Below, one piece after another: positions 46,628 to 55,462 of a stretch of DNA of 64,000 nucleotides. The notes beneath the pieces were generated by a model. The model did no database searches and was not told the origin of the DNA. It was given only the letters and a program-made list of their open reading frames with translations. Both the position numbers and the translations under genes were made by a program. Each line of letters opens with the position of its first letter. The stretch's first letter is position 1. Origin of the DNA: Mesobacterium pallidum (GTDB taxonomy: Bacteria; Pseudomonadota; Alphaproteobacteria; Rhodobacterales; Rhodobacteraceae); contig NZ_JAIMID010000009.1 of assembly GCF_019966535.1 (NCBI RefSeq), positions 1 to 64,000 on the forward strand, given 5' to 3'.

Positions 46628-47560
46628 TCAGCGGTTCTGGCGCCAAAGGATGATCCCGCCCGCCGCGACGACCAGCAGGACGCCGGGAAACAGCGTCTCG
46701 ATCGGCGCCTCGCCGAAAAAGATGTAGCCGAGGGCAAAGGAGGTGAGGATGCCGAGGTAGCCGAAGGGCGCGAGCACCGCGGGCGTGGTCAGCCGATAGG
46801 CCAGCATCATCAGCAGCACGGCGCTGCCGCCGAGCATGGCCATGGCAAAGATGGCAGCTGCGTCCCAGCCGCTCTGGATCGGCGAGAAATCGGTGGTGAC
46901 GGCGGCCAGCAGGATGGCCCCGATCCCCGAGGCACCGGCGGAATATAGGTAGATCAGCGCGTTCGAAGCATCGTCGTCGAAATGGCGCATGGTGACGGCG
47001 GAATAGGCGTAGCAGACCGCCGCCGCGATGGGCATGAGCGCGTAGGGCGAAAACGCCTCGGCCCCCGGGCGCAGGATCAGAAGCACGCCGACAAAGCCGA
47101 CGCCGATAGCCGTCCAGCGCCAGGGCCCGACCCGGTCGCCGAAGATAACGATGCCCAGCAGGACCGAGAACAGCGCGTTAGTCTGGGCGAGCGAGGCGAT
47201 GGTCGCCAGCTCGAGATAGCCCAGGGCCGCGTACCAGAAGATCTGCGCGACGGCGACGACGATGCCGCGCACCACCGCCAGCCGCCATTGCCGCAGCTTC
47301 AGCCGCGAGCCGCGCAGGCGCAACTCTCCGGTGTAAAGCATCAGCATGACCGAGGGCAGCACGCCCAGCACGTTGCGATAGGCGGCCAGTTCCTGCGGGG
47401 CGTAGCGCGGGATCAGCATCTTGACCAGCACCCCCATCAGGTCGAACCCGATCAGCGCGCCAAGGATCAGCCCGATCGCAAGCATGGCGTTGCGCCGCTC
47501 GGAGGGCGGGCTGGGCGGTGTCTCGGGCGCCGGGGTGGCGGGCGTGATCGGCTGAGTCAT
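46628..47560 (-). CDS. EamA/DMT-family transporter
   Basis: 310 residues with ten helices in two EamA halves; the first begins LGALIGFDLMGVLVKMLIPR, the second ends ILTSFALGYIFFGEAPIETL. It follows tRNA-Gly and precedes the AbrB gene by three bases. The substrate is unknown. Confidence 0.9.
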   Translation of the reverse strand: MTQPITPATPAPETPPSPPSERRNAMLAIGLILGALIGFDLMGVLVKMLIPRYAPQELAAYRNVLGVLPSVMLMLYTGELRLRGSRLKLRQWRLAVVRGIVVAVAQIFWYAALGYLELATIASLAQTNALFSVLLGIVIFGDRVGPWRWTAIGVGFVGVLLILRPGAEAFSPYALMPIAAAVCYAYSAVTMRHFDDDASNALIYLYSAGASGIGAILLAAVTTDFSPIQSGWDAAAIFAMAMLGGSAVLLMMLAYRLTTPAVLAPFGYLGILTSFALGYIFFGEAPIETLFPGVLLVVAAGGIILWRQNR

Positions 47561-47684
47561 GCCTTTTCGCTAGCCGGGCGCGCGACCGGATGCCAGTGGA
47601 AAAAGCTGCGCGGTGCATGTATTTCCGCAGGGTAGCGTGCGAAAACGCTCAGCAGCCAGCGCACCGGTCGAAAGGGGGGAGAGC

Positions 47685-47758
47685 TGGAGCGGGTAACGGG
47701 AATCGAACCCGTAACCAGAGCTTGGGAAGCTCGTGTGATACCTTTTCACCATACCCGC
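47685..47758 (-). tRNA. tRNA-Gly (CCC)
   Basis: Minus-strand cloverleaf: acceptor GCGGGTA/TACCCGC, anticodon loop TTCCCAA giving anticodon CCC, T-arm GGTTCGATTCC, discriminator T and encoded CCA at 47685-47687; 74 bases. Confidence 0.93.
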
Positions 47759-47805
47759 GCCGTGCGCAGGGAGGTAGCCGCGCAGGCCCGCCGCGTCAAG
47801 GGGGA

Positions 47806-49245
47806 TCACGCCTGTGGCGGCAGATTGGGCGGGTCGTAATCCCGCGCCTCTTTCCGGTGATAGACGGTTGGATGGATGCCATGCCCCGCCGGCACCTTGC
47901 GCGGCTCGGACCGGGGAATGTACCAGTTCCAGAAGGCCTTGCGGTCATCCTCCATCCGGCTGACCGACTGCGGGATCCACTCGGCCAGGCTCCAGGCCCG
48001 CGACATGGAATCGTGATCCGGCGCCTTAGCGGCGATGGACATCTCAAGTGTGGGACCGCCGGGCGCGTCCTCGTGCATCGCCGCCATGGCCGTGCGGAAC
48101 GAACGGCGCATGCGGATGCCGAAATCCGGGGCAGGGCGGTCCGAGCCGTCGGGCATGGGCTTGACCAGGCCAAGGCCGGCGTCTTCCTCCCAGGCCTGCC
48201 GGTCCAGCTCGGCCAGCCGCTCCAGCATCCAGGTCAGGGTGATGCGGCCCAGCCCCTCGTCCGTCTCGTCCGAGCTGCCGCCGATGTCAGAATGGTAGCC
48301 GGCGAACCAGGTCTGGTCGACGAACTGCGTGCGTTTCTGTGCATTGCCAAAGCGGTTGCCGTGGTAGGTGCCGTCGCCCTCCCAGGGCAGGCCCCGGAAC
48401 ATGCAGCGCTTTTCGTCCAGCGCCTGGGCATGCAGCACGATCCGCACCGAAGGGTTTTCCCGCACATGCAAATGGCTGCCGTATGTCACGATGGCGCCGG
48501 TCTTGAAGAAGGTCGAGACGGGTTTCGAGAAATCCAGCATCGAGGCCACGGTGTCGAAGAGGCACAGCGACCGGATCGGCGTGATCACCGGCTGAAGGAT
48601 ATCGGCAAAGCGGCGCAGGTTCTCATAGACCTTGTCGTCCGAACCCATCTCGACCTTGCGGTCGAGTATGTCGCGATAGGCCATGAAGACCTTGGTCAGA
48701 AGGTGCAGCTGCTCGGGCCGGACCAGCCCGAAATCGTGGAGGAACGCGGCAAAGACCCGCGCGGCATAGGCGCCGCGAGAAAAGCCGATGACGTGGATGT
48801 GGTCATCCTCGCCATGGATGTCGCCGGCCTTGATCTCGGGGAAGGCCGCGTCGACCTCGTCCTGCGGCTTGCCCAGGGCCAGCGCCTCGCGCCGCATCGT
48901 TTCGCGCCAGGATCGGTAGTCGCGCTGCTTCTGCCGCGCGTCCGTATAGGTGCGGGCAAGGAAGCGATAGGCATCAAGCACGTCATCCTCGAGCCCTTCG
49001 CCGCGCATCAGGCCTTGAAAGCTGCGAAAGGCCTGGGCCTTCTTGTCGACCGCCAGCCTGGGGTCGTGGATCGTGCCGACGCCGGGCTGGTAGAAACAGA
49101 ACTGGTCCTGCGGCAGGCCGACGGGTTTGACCTTGTCCACGCCCTGGTAGATCCGCAGCACGTTGGTGATGCCGGCCTCGATCTCGTTGCCGGTGCCGTC
49201 GAAACAGATAACGATCTTGCGCGCGCGCAGCAGCTCTTCTGTCAT
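47806..49245 (-). CDS. DUF2235 (Tle-like) hydrolase
   Basis: 479 residues. The N-terminal KIVICFDGTGNE and GVGTIHDPR, then the nucleophile elbow HVIGFSRGAYAARVFAAFLH (G-x-S-x-G, with the Ser as likely nucleophile), and WFAGYHSDIGGSSDETDEGL are features of DUF2235, the alpha/beta-hydrolase domain of some type VI phospholipase effectors (Tle) and of stand-alone proteins. No signal peptide and no T6SS genes nearby, so a housekeeping lipase role is as likely as an effector. Confidence 0.85.
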   Translation of the reverse strand: MTEELLRARKIVICFDGTGNEIEAGITNVLRIYQGVDKVKPVGLPQDQFCFYQPGVGTIHDPRLAVDKKAQAFRSFQGLMRGEGLEDDVLDAYRFLARTYTDARQKQRDYRSWRETMRREALALGKPQDEVDAAFPEIKAGDIHGEDDHIHVIGFSRGAYAARVFAAFLHDFGLVRPEQLHLLTKVFMAYRDILDRKVEMGSDDKVYENLRRFADILQPVITPIRSLCLFDTVASMLDFSKPVSTFFKTGAIVTYGSHLHVRENPSVRIVLHAQALDEKRCMFRGLPWEGDGTYHGNRFGNAQKRTQFVDQTWFAGYHSDIGGSSDETDEGLGRITLTWMLERLAELDRQAWEEDAGLGLVKPMPDGSDRPAPDFGIRMRRSFRTAMAAMHEDAPGGPTLEMSIAAKAPDHDSMSRAWSLAEWIPQSVSRMEDDRKAFWNWYIPRSEPRKVPAGHGIHPTVYHRKEARDYDPPNLPPQA

Positions 49246-49352
49246 GGTTCACCCCTGTCGTCCCCTTATGGGCGAAAGGATGCCCGCATTCCGCGCAGAA
49301 CCCAAGTCCGGATTTCCCGGCCTCCGGGGCGGCGTGAACGCGGTTCAGTGCT

Positions 49353-49655
49353 TTAGCGGATGACGATTTCGTCCGAACGGACCAGGCCGAGGATGTCGCG
49401 CGCCTGTTCGTCCAGGAGGTCGAGGTCGAGAAAATCGTCTGACAGGCGCCGGGTCAGGTTCTCCATCCGATCGACCTCGGCGTTCAGCGCGGCCAGCTCG
49501 GCGCGCAGCGTGTCGCGTTCCTGCGTGATCTCGGCCCGGCGGAACAGCCCGTAATCCCCCTGCACCGCGGCAAAGGTGAAATAGGTCGCCAGGGCAAGCG
49601 CCACGGCGAAAAACGCGAAGGTCCCAAGCGGTGCGCGGGCAAGGTGGGTGGTCAT
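49353..49655 (-). CDS. ftsB: FtsB-like septum formation initiator
   Basis: 100 residues: one transmembrane helix (TFAFFAVALALATYFTFAAV), then a coiled coil (AEITQERDTLRAELAALNAE and ENLTRRL) and the FtsB-like C-terminus LDEQARDILGLVRSDEIVI. It bridges FtsL and FtsQ in the divisome. The start at 49655 is the ATG just before the helix; the longer frame lacks similarity. Confidence 0.88.
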   Translation of the reverse strand: MTTHLARAPLGTFAFFAVALALATYFTFAAVQGDYGLFRRAEITQERDTLRAELAALNAEVDRMENLTRRLSDDFLDLDLLDEQARDILGLVRSDEIVIR

Positions 49656-49814
49656 GCTCTGCCTCTTCCCCGGGGTCTGTCGCCCCTTTGTTTGGCCACT
49701 ATGCCACAGCCGTGCGCGGGGGAAAGCCTGAATGCGCGCCACCCGACGCGGCGTTGTCTTTGTGCCACGGGGCAAGGGGCGTTAGCGTCAGTGCGAGTCA
49801 GAGGGAGTCCGCCG

Positions 49815-51419
49815 ATGTTGCCGCCCGACGCGCATCTTGCGAGCCACGAAGTCGAGAATCAGCCGCTTCCGCGTGGGGCGCGCGATCTTTGGGCCGACGA
49901 TACCGCCTTGCGCCACTGGTCGGGGGCCATGGGCGCGCGCGAGGCGGCGCTGGCGGCGGCCGGGGCTGCGTTCGGCACCGACGAGGCGCTTGAATGGGCC
50001 AACGAGGCCCGGCGCGATCCGCCGCGTCTGGACCTTTTCGACCGCACCGGCCGACGCCGCGACGAGGTGCGGTTCAATGCCGCCTACCACGAGCTGATGG
50101 CGCTGGGTCTGGGCCATGGATACGCCGCCTGCGCCTGGGACCGTGCGCCCGGAGGGCACGCGACCCATGCCGCGCTGGTCTACATGTTCGCGCAGCTCGA
50201 ACCCGGTGTCTGCTGCCCGATGACCATGACCTATGCCGGCATCCCCGCGCTGCGGGCGGCCGGCTTCGGGGATTGGGCCGACAAGCTGGCCGTGCCCGCC
50301 TACGATCCCGCCATCGCGCCCCTCGCCGCCAAGCGGGCGGTGACGCTGGGCATGGCGATGACCGAGAAACAGGGCGGGTCCGACGTGCGCGCCAACACCA
50401 CGCGGGCCGAGCCGGACGGCGAGGCCTGGCGGCTGACGGGCCACAAGTGGTTCTGCTCGGCCCCCATGTCCGACGGGTTCCTGACGCTGGCGCAGGGCCC
50501 AGGCGGGCTGACCTGTTTCCTGGTCCCGCGCTGGCTCGAGGGGGGGCGCAACGCGCTGCGCATCCAGCGGCTGAAGGACAAGCTGGGCAATCATGCCAAT
50601 GCCTCCTCCGAGATCGAGTACCACGACACGCTGTCCTGGCAGGTCGGTGCGCCCGGGCAGGGGGTGCGGACTATCATCGAGATGGTGCACCACACGCGGC
50701 TTGACACGGCTCTGGCGCCCGCGGGGCTGATGCGCGCGGCGATTGCCGAGGCGCATTGGTGGGTCTCGGGCCGGTCGGCCTTCCAGCGCCGGCTGATCGA
50801 CCAGCCGCTCATGCGCGCCGTGCTTGCCGACCTAGCGCTCGATGCCGAGGCGGCGCTGGCGCTCGGCATGATCTCGGCCCGCGCCTATGACGGCACCACC
50901 GTGGCCGACGCCGCCTTTGCCCGGATCGCCGTGGCGCTGGCCAAGTACCTGAACAACAAGCGCTGCCCGGTGGTCTGCGTCGAGGCGATGGAATGCCTGG
51001 GCGGCATGGGCTATGTCGAGGAAACGCCGATGCCCATGCTTTACCGCGAGGCGCCGCTGAACGGGATCTGGGAAGGCTCGGGCAACGTGATCTGCCTCGA
51101 CATCATGCGGACCCTGGCGCGCGAACCGCTGGCGGGCGAGGTCCTTGCGTCCTTCCTGCAAGCGGCGACCGGGGCCGACCGCCGTTTCGATGCCGCGCTG
51201 GCCGCGCATCTGGCGCGCTGGCCCGGCCTGCCGCCCGAGTCCGAGGCGCGCTGGTTCGCCGAAAGCGCCGCCACGCTGCTGGCCGCCGCCGCGCTGATCC
51301 GTCATGGGGATGCGGCCGTGGCCGACGCCTATGCCGCAACGCGCCTCACCGGGCAGCGTGGCCAGGTTCCGGGCGCGCTGCCCGGCATGGATGTCGCGGC
51401 AATCCTCGATCGGTTATGA
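49815..51419 (+). CDS. AidB-like acyl-CoA dehydrogenase
   Basis: 534 residues. The acyl-CoA dehydrogenase fold with an N-terminal AidB-type extension: HEVENQPLPRGARDLWADDT, AMTEKQGGSDVRANTTRAEP (the AidB-like FAD region), and KYLNNKRCPVVCVEAMECLG with GNVICLDIMR. AidB is part of the adaptive response to alkylation and binds DNA; no ada or alkB lies near. The catalytic role is uncertain. Confidence 0.88.
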   Translation: MLPPDAHLASHEVENQPLPRGARDLWADDTALRHWSGAMGAREAALAAAGAAFGTDEALEWANEARRDPPRLDLFDRTGRRRDEVRFNAAYHELMALGLGHGYAACAWDRAPGGHATHAALVYMFAQLEPGVCCPMTMTYAGIPALRAAGFGDWADKLAVPAYDPAIAPLAAKRAVTLGMAMTEKQGGSDVRANTTRAEPDGEAWRLTGHKWFCSAPMSDGFLTLAQGPGGLTCFLVPRWLEGGRNALRIQRLKDKLGNHANASSEIEYHDTLSWQVGAPGQGVRTIIEMVHHTRLDTALAPAGLMRAAIAEAHWWVSGRSAFQRRLIDQPLMRAVLADLALDAEAALALGMISARAYDGTTVADAAFARIAVALAKYLNNKRCPVVCVEAMECLGGMGYVEETPMPMLYREAPLNGIWEGSGNVICLDIMRTLAREPLAGEVLASFLQAATGADRRFDAALAAHLARWPGLPPESEARWFAESAATLLAAAALIRHGDAAVADAYAATRLTGQRGQVPGALPGMDVAAILDRL

Positions 51420-51482
51420 CCGCAGGCCGATGTTGACCCAAGCCCCGCCGCGCGCCTAGGCTCGGAGCAGGGAGGCGCCCGA

Positions 51483-51749
51483 ATGCCGAGATACCTGCTT
51501 TTGCTGCTTTGCCTTGCCGCCGCTCCGGCGCTGGCCGATGAAAAACCGGCCTCTGCGGCGCCGCTGCCCGGTGCGACCGCAGCGGGGCCGACCGCCACCG
51601 GCGCCTGGTCGCTCTCCGGCAGCAGCGCAGGCGGGTTCGAAGCCCGCACGGCGGATGGCGAGACCCGCCGCCCGAAGGCCACGGGCGAGACAAATCTGGG
51701 CGAGCCGCGCAGTTGCCCCGGCAAAGGCACCTGGCCCACCTGCTACTGA
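51483..51749 (+). CDS. Small secreted protein of unknown function
   Basis: 88 residues with a clear Sec signal (MPRYLLLLLCLAAAPALA, cleavage before D-E-K). The mature part is Ala/Gly/Thr-rich and disordered-looking, ending GEPRSCPGKGTWPTCY with two cysteines eight residues apart that could form a disulphide. No known family. It lies 70 bases upstream of ccdA on the same strand. Confidence 0.65.
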   Translation: MPRYLLLLLCLAAAPALADEKPASAAPLPGATAAGPTATGAWSLSGSSAGGFEARTADGETRRPKATGETNLGEPRSCPGKGTWPTCY

Positions 51750-51819
51750 CACATCCCCTGACGCGGACGTGACAACACGCGCCGTGACGGCCCTGCGGCT
51801 TTGGCCTAAAGACGATCCC

Positions 51820-52566
51820 ATGTCCGGATTCGAGATCATCGACGCCTCGTTGCTGCCTGCCATGGCCATGGCCCTGCTCGCGGGGTTGATTTCCTTTGCC
51901 AGCCCCTGCGTGCTGCCCATCGTGCCGCCCTACATCGCCTACATGTCTGGCGTGTCGCTCAACGACCTGCAGGCGGGCAAGACGGCGCGGGCCATCCTGC
52001 CGGCGCTGTTCTTCGTGCTGGGCCTCTCGACGGTGTTCCTGCTGCTCGGGGCCGCGGCCTCGGCGCTTGGCACGGTCTTCCTGACCTACCAGGGCTGGTT
52101 CAACACCTTCGCCGGCGTGCTCGTCATGGTCTTCGGCGCGCATTTCGTCGGCGTCTACCGGATCGGCTTTCTCGACCGCGAGGCGCGGATGGACGCGGGC
52201 GACCGGGGCGGCTCGGCCTTTGGCGCCTACGTGCTGGGGCTCGCTTTCGCCTTTGGCTGGACGCCTTGCATCGGCCCGGTGCTGGGGGCGATCCTGTCCA
52301 TGGCCGCCTCGGAAAGCTCGCTGACCCGCGGGACGGTCCTGCTGGGCGTCTATGCCATCGGGCTTGGCCTGCCGTTCCTCGCCGTCGCGGCCTTCCTGCC
52401 GCGCATGACCGGATTGATGGGATGGATGAAACGGCACATGGAGCGGATCGAGCGGATCATGGGCCTGTTGCTCTGGACCATCGGGCTCTTGATGCTGACG
52501 GGCGGATTCTCGGCCATGAGCTACTGGTTGCTAGAGACCTTCCCGGCGCTCGCCACCCTGGGCTGA
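51820..52566 (+). CDS. ccdA: Cytochrome c biogenesis protein CcdA
   Basis: 248 residues with six helices. ISFASPCVLPIVPPYIAYMS and the second Cys motif FAFGWTPCIGPVLGAILS identify CcdA, the thiol-disulfide transmembrane transporter that carries electrons to periplasmic thioredoxin-like proteins for cytochrome c maturation. The cysteines are Cys29-like and in WTPC. It is followed by the repeat region. Confidence 0.94.
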   Translation: MSGFEIIDASLLPAMAMALLAGLISFASPCVLPIVPPYIAYMSGVSLNDLQAGKTARAILPALFFVLGLSTVFLLLGAAASALGTVFLTYQGWFNTFAGVLVMVFGAHFVGVYRIGFLDREARMDAGDRGGSAFGAYVLGLAFAFGWTPCIGPVLGAILSMAASESSLTRGTVLLGVYAIGLGLPFLAVAAFLPRMTGLMGWMKRHMERIERIMGLLLWTIGLLMLTGGFSAMSYWLLETFPALATLG

Positions 52567-52590
52567 CCGCGTCTTGCGGATGTCACGCAG

Positions 52591-52742
52591 GCGAGGGGCC
52601 AGCCCCTCGCGCCGGAGGCCCGGCACCAAGACATGCGAGGGGCCAGCCCCTCGCGCCGGAGGCACGGCACCAGGACATGCGAGGGGCCAGCCCCTCGCGC
52701 CGGAGGCGCGGCACCAGGACATGCGAGGGGCCAGCCCCTCGC
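52591..52742. repeat. Four tandem 44-bp palindromic repeats
   Basis: The perfect hairpin GCGAGGGGCCAGCCCCTCGC starts at 52591, 52635, 52679 and 52723, exactly 44 bases apart. The spacer is GCCGGAGGCxCGGCACCAxG plus ACAT and is itself conserved, so this is a tandem repeat, not a CRISPR. A two-copy version is at 43578. Confidence 0.9.
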
Positions 52743-52749
52743 GCTCCCC

Positions 52750-52805
52750 GGAGTTTATTGGCAAGATGAATGAAGGATCCAGTCTTCATTGTGCCGATAA
52801 ACTCC
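52750..52805. repeat. Inverted repeat GGAGTTTAT...ATAAACTCC
   Basis: Arms GGAGTTTAT-t-GGC-aag-ATGAA and TTCAT-tgt-GCC-g-ATAAACTCC pair over 17 positions around a GGATCC-containing centre. It is the better-matched copy of the element at 43487 and directly follows the 44-bp repeats, as it precedes them there. Confidence 0.75.
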
Positions 52806-52904
52806 CGCCGGAGGCTCCCCTACTTGCCGCCTGCCCGGCATCTGCGGGTCTTACTTGCGCCGGAATTCTCGCCTAGACTGACCTCAAGCAAAGAGGCCTC
52901 GAGC

Positions 52905-54110
52905 ATGGGCGACACGCAGGAAATCCGCAGGCGCCGGGTGTTCTACATCCCCGGCTACGATCCGATCCATCCGCGTCGGTACCGCGAGCTTTACCGCAAG
53001 GAGGGTGCCGCGCAGGCCGCGGTGTCGGGCTACGAGATCGCCTTGAGCCCCAAGCAAACCAAGGGCCCCTATGGCTGGCACGTCGAAGGGCGGATGGAAG
53101 GTGCCGAGGTGCAGGCCGATGTGGAGGTGCTGGTCTGGTCCGACATCGTGCGCGGCAGCATGGAGCAGGGGATCGCGGCCACCTATTGGCAGCTGGCGCG
53201 CACTGCCTGGACCTATATTGCGAGCGGCGCGCTGGGGCGGCTGATGAAGCTGCGCAAGGGGCCGGTGATCGCGGCCTTGTATCCGGTGGTCTTCCTGTTG
53301 GTGCAACTGGCGCTAGCGCTGTTGCTGGCCTGGGCGTTTGGCGCGCTACTGGGCTGGCTGGTCCACCCCTGGGCTGCCGTGCTGGGGCTGGCCGTCGTCT
53401 GGCCGGTGCTGGCGTGGTTCAAGAAGCAGGACGCCAAATTCCTTGCCTATTACCTGATGCATGACTACGCCTATTCGGCCGCGACCAGGGGTGCGAACCC
53501 GCCCGAGCTCGAGGCGCGGATGGCCGAGTTTGCGGACCGGATCGCCGAGGCGCTGACCAGTGACGCGGACGAGGTTCTGGTGGTCGGTCATTCCTCGGGC
53601 GCGCATATCGCGGTGTCGGTGCTGGCGGACCTGTCGCGGCAGGGGCGCATCCCGGCGGATGGCCCGACGCTCGGGTTTCTCACGCTGGGGCAGGTGGTGC
53701 CGATGGTCTCCTTCCTGCCGCTGGCCTGGCGGCTTCGGGCGGACCTTGCGTATCTCTCGACGCGGGACGCGCTCTTCTGGCTCGACGTCACTGCCCCGGG
53801 CGATGGCTGCGCCTTTGCGCTTTGCGATCCGGTGGCCGTCTCGGGCGTGGCGGGGCCGGAGCAGAAAGGCCCGCTGGTGATCTCGGCCGCCTTCACCCAG
53901 ACGCTGAGCCCCGAGCAATGGGCCGCGCTGAAGCGGCGGTATTTCCGCCTGCATTTCCAGTATCTTTGCGCCTTCGACCGGCCGGGGGATTACGATTACT
54001 TCCGCATCACCGCCGGTCCGCTGTCGCTGCGCCGCCGGTTCGAAGGGCGCAATCCGACCCCGTCGCGCATCACCGCGCCGGTGAACAAGTTCACCTCGAC
54101 CGCACCATGA
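52905..54110 (+). CDS. Membrane alpha/beta-hydrolase-like protein
   Basis: 401 residues. The N-terminal RRVFYIPGYDPIHPRRYREL is followed by two strong helices (about 125-170), then a soluble alpha/beta region with the nucleophile elbow VLVVGHSSGAHIAVSVLADL (Ser230 in G-H-S-S-G). It resembles membrane-anchored lipase or esterase-like proteins; the catalytic Asp/His are not assigned. Its stop overlaps the start of a cytochrome P450 gene by ATGA, so the two are coupled. Confidence 0.75.
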   Translation: MGDTQEIRRRRVFYIPGYDPIHPRRYRELYRKEGAAQAAVSGYEIALSPKQTKGPYGWHVEGRMEGAEVQADVEVLVWSDIVRGSMEQGIAATYWQLARTAWTYIASGALGRLMKLRKGPVIAALYPVVFLLVQLALALLLAWAFGALLGWLVHPWAAVLGLAVVWPVLAWFKKQDAKFLAYYLMHDYAYSAATRGANPPELEARMAEFADRIAEALTSDADEVLVVGHSSGAHIAVSVLADLSRQGRIPADGPTLGFLTLGQVVPMVSFLPLAWRLRADLAYLSTRDALFWLDVTAPGDGCAFALCDPVAVSGVAGPEQKGPLVISAAFTQTLSPEQWAALKRRYFRLHFQYLCAFDRPGDYDYFRITAGPLSLRRRFEGRNPTPSRITAPVNKFTSTAP

Positions 54111-55462
54111 CGCCGCCCAAGCCTCCGTCGCGGCCCGACCGTGTATCCCTTTGGCGCTACGCGAAACTCTTCCGTGCCGATATCCTGTCAGCCCAGCCCG
54201 CGCGGCTGTACCGCGCCTGGATGGCCGAGTTCCGCACGCCCTTCTTCCGCTCCTACCTGCTGAACCAGCCCGAACTGGTACAGACGGTTCTCAAGGACCG
54301 CCCCGACGATTTCCCCAAGTCCGGCCGGATCGGAGAAGGGCTGCGGCCGTTGCTGGGCAATTCCGTCTTCCTGACAAATGGCGAGACCTGGAAGCGGCAG
54401 CGGCGGATCATCGACCCGGCCTTTGAAGGCGGGCGGCTCAAGGATACCTTTCCGGCCATGTGGGCCGCCGCGCTGAACTGCGTACAACGGCTGGAAGGCC
54501 AGACCGGCGCGCCGCTCGAGATCGAGGCAGAGACCAGCCATGCCGCCGCCGACGTGATCTTTCGCACGCTCTTCTCAATCCCGATCGAGCACGAGGTGGC
54601 GGCGCGGGTGTTCGACCGGTTCCGCAGCTACCAGCGCAGCCAGCCGATCCTGAACCTGGCGGCCTTTGTCCCCTTGCCGACCTGGATACCCCGGTTCTTC
54701 CGCCGCGACACCAAGTCCGCCGCGCGCGAGATCCGCGACCTCATCCGCACCTTGACCGAGGCGCGGATGCGCGAGATCACCGCCGGGACCGCGCCCGATG
54801 ACCTGGCCACCAAGATCATGACCACCCGCGATCCGCAGACCGGCGAGACCTTTTCGACCGAGGAGATGGTCGACCAGGTGGCGATCTTCTTCCTCGCCGG
54901 GCACGAGACCAGCGCCTCGGCCCTGGCCTGGACGCTGTACCTCATGGCGATCTTCCCCGACTGGCAAGAGCGGCTGGCCGAGGAGGCGCGCGCGCTGGAC
55001 GAGGGCCCCGAGTTCGGCGTCGTCTCGCGCCTGCGCCTGTCGCGCGACACCTTCCGCGAAGCGCTGCGGCTGTATCCGCCCGTGCCGATGATGGTGCGCG
55101 AGAATACCTGCCCGGAACGGTTCCGCGACCGCGACATCAAGCCCGGCGCGCAGATGGTGCTGAGCCCCTGGCACCTGCATCGTCACGAACGGCTTTGGGA
55201 CCGGCCCGACGACTTCGACCCGGGCCGCTGGCAGACCGAGAACGGCAAGACCTGCGCGCGGCAAGCCTATATCCCGTTCTCGGCCGGCGCGCGGGTTTGC
55301 ACCGGGGCCGGGTTCGCCATGGTCGAGGGGCCGCTGCTCTTGTCGATGATCCTGCGCCGGTTCCGGATCGAGCCCGTGGACGGGCGCACCCCCGTGCCCG
55401 TCGCGCACCTGACCGTTCGTTCGGAAAACGGTATCTGGCTTAGGCTTACGCCGCGTTCTTAA
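54107..55462 (+). CDS. Cytochrome P450
   Basis: 451 residues, a soluble P450. I-helix AIFFLAGHETSASALAWTL, the ExxR motif ALRLYPPVPMMVREN, and the heme loop FSAGARVCTGAGFA with axial Cys398. It lacks an N-terminal membrane anchor. No ferredoxin or ferredoxin reductase gene is beside it. The coupled alpha/beta-hydrolase gene upstream suggests a common lipid or hydrophobic substrate. Its stop overlaps the convergent CNNM gene by a few bases. Confidence 0.93.
   Translation: MTPPKPPSRPDRVSLWRYAKLFRADILSAQPARLYRAWMAEFRTPFFRSYLLNQPELVQTVLKDRPDDFPKSGRIGEGLRPLLGNSVFLTNGETWKRQRRIIDPAFEGGRLKDTFPAMWAAALNCVQRLEGQTGAPLEIEAETSHAAADVIFRTLFSIPIEHEVAARVFDRFRSYQRSQPILNLAAFVPLPTWIPRFFRRDTKSAAREIRDLIRTLTEARMREITAGTAPDDLATKIMTTRDPQTGETFSTEEMVDQVAIFFLAGHETSASALAWTLYLMAIFPDWQERLAEEARALDEGPEFGVVSRLRLSRDTFREALRLYPPVPMMVRENTCPERFRDRDIKPGAQMVLSPWHLHRHERLWDRPDDFDPGRWQTENGKTCARQAYIPFSAGARVCTGAGFAMVEGPLLLSMILRRFRIEPVDGRTPVPVAHLTVRSENGIWLRLTPRS

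Larger units (their letters stand above)
52567..52904. other. 338-base intergenic region with repeats
   Basis: No gene is visible. It holds the four-copy 44-bp tandem palindrome (52591-52742) and the 56-base inverted repeat (52750-52805). The remaining ~100 bases before the next gene show no clear feature. Confidence 0.75.

Noticed and set aside
47806..49245. A type VI secretion locus around the DUF2235 gene
   Set aside because: None of the tss, hcp, vgrG, PAAR or immunity genes is present; the flanking genes are tRNA-Gly, a transporter and ftsB.
52591..52742. A CRISPR array
   Set aside because: The intervals between the hairpins are themselves conserved, so there are no unique spacers, and no cas genes are present.
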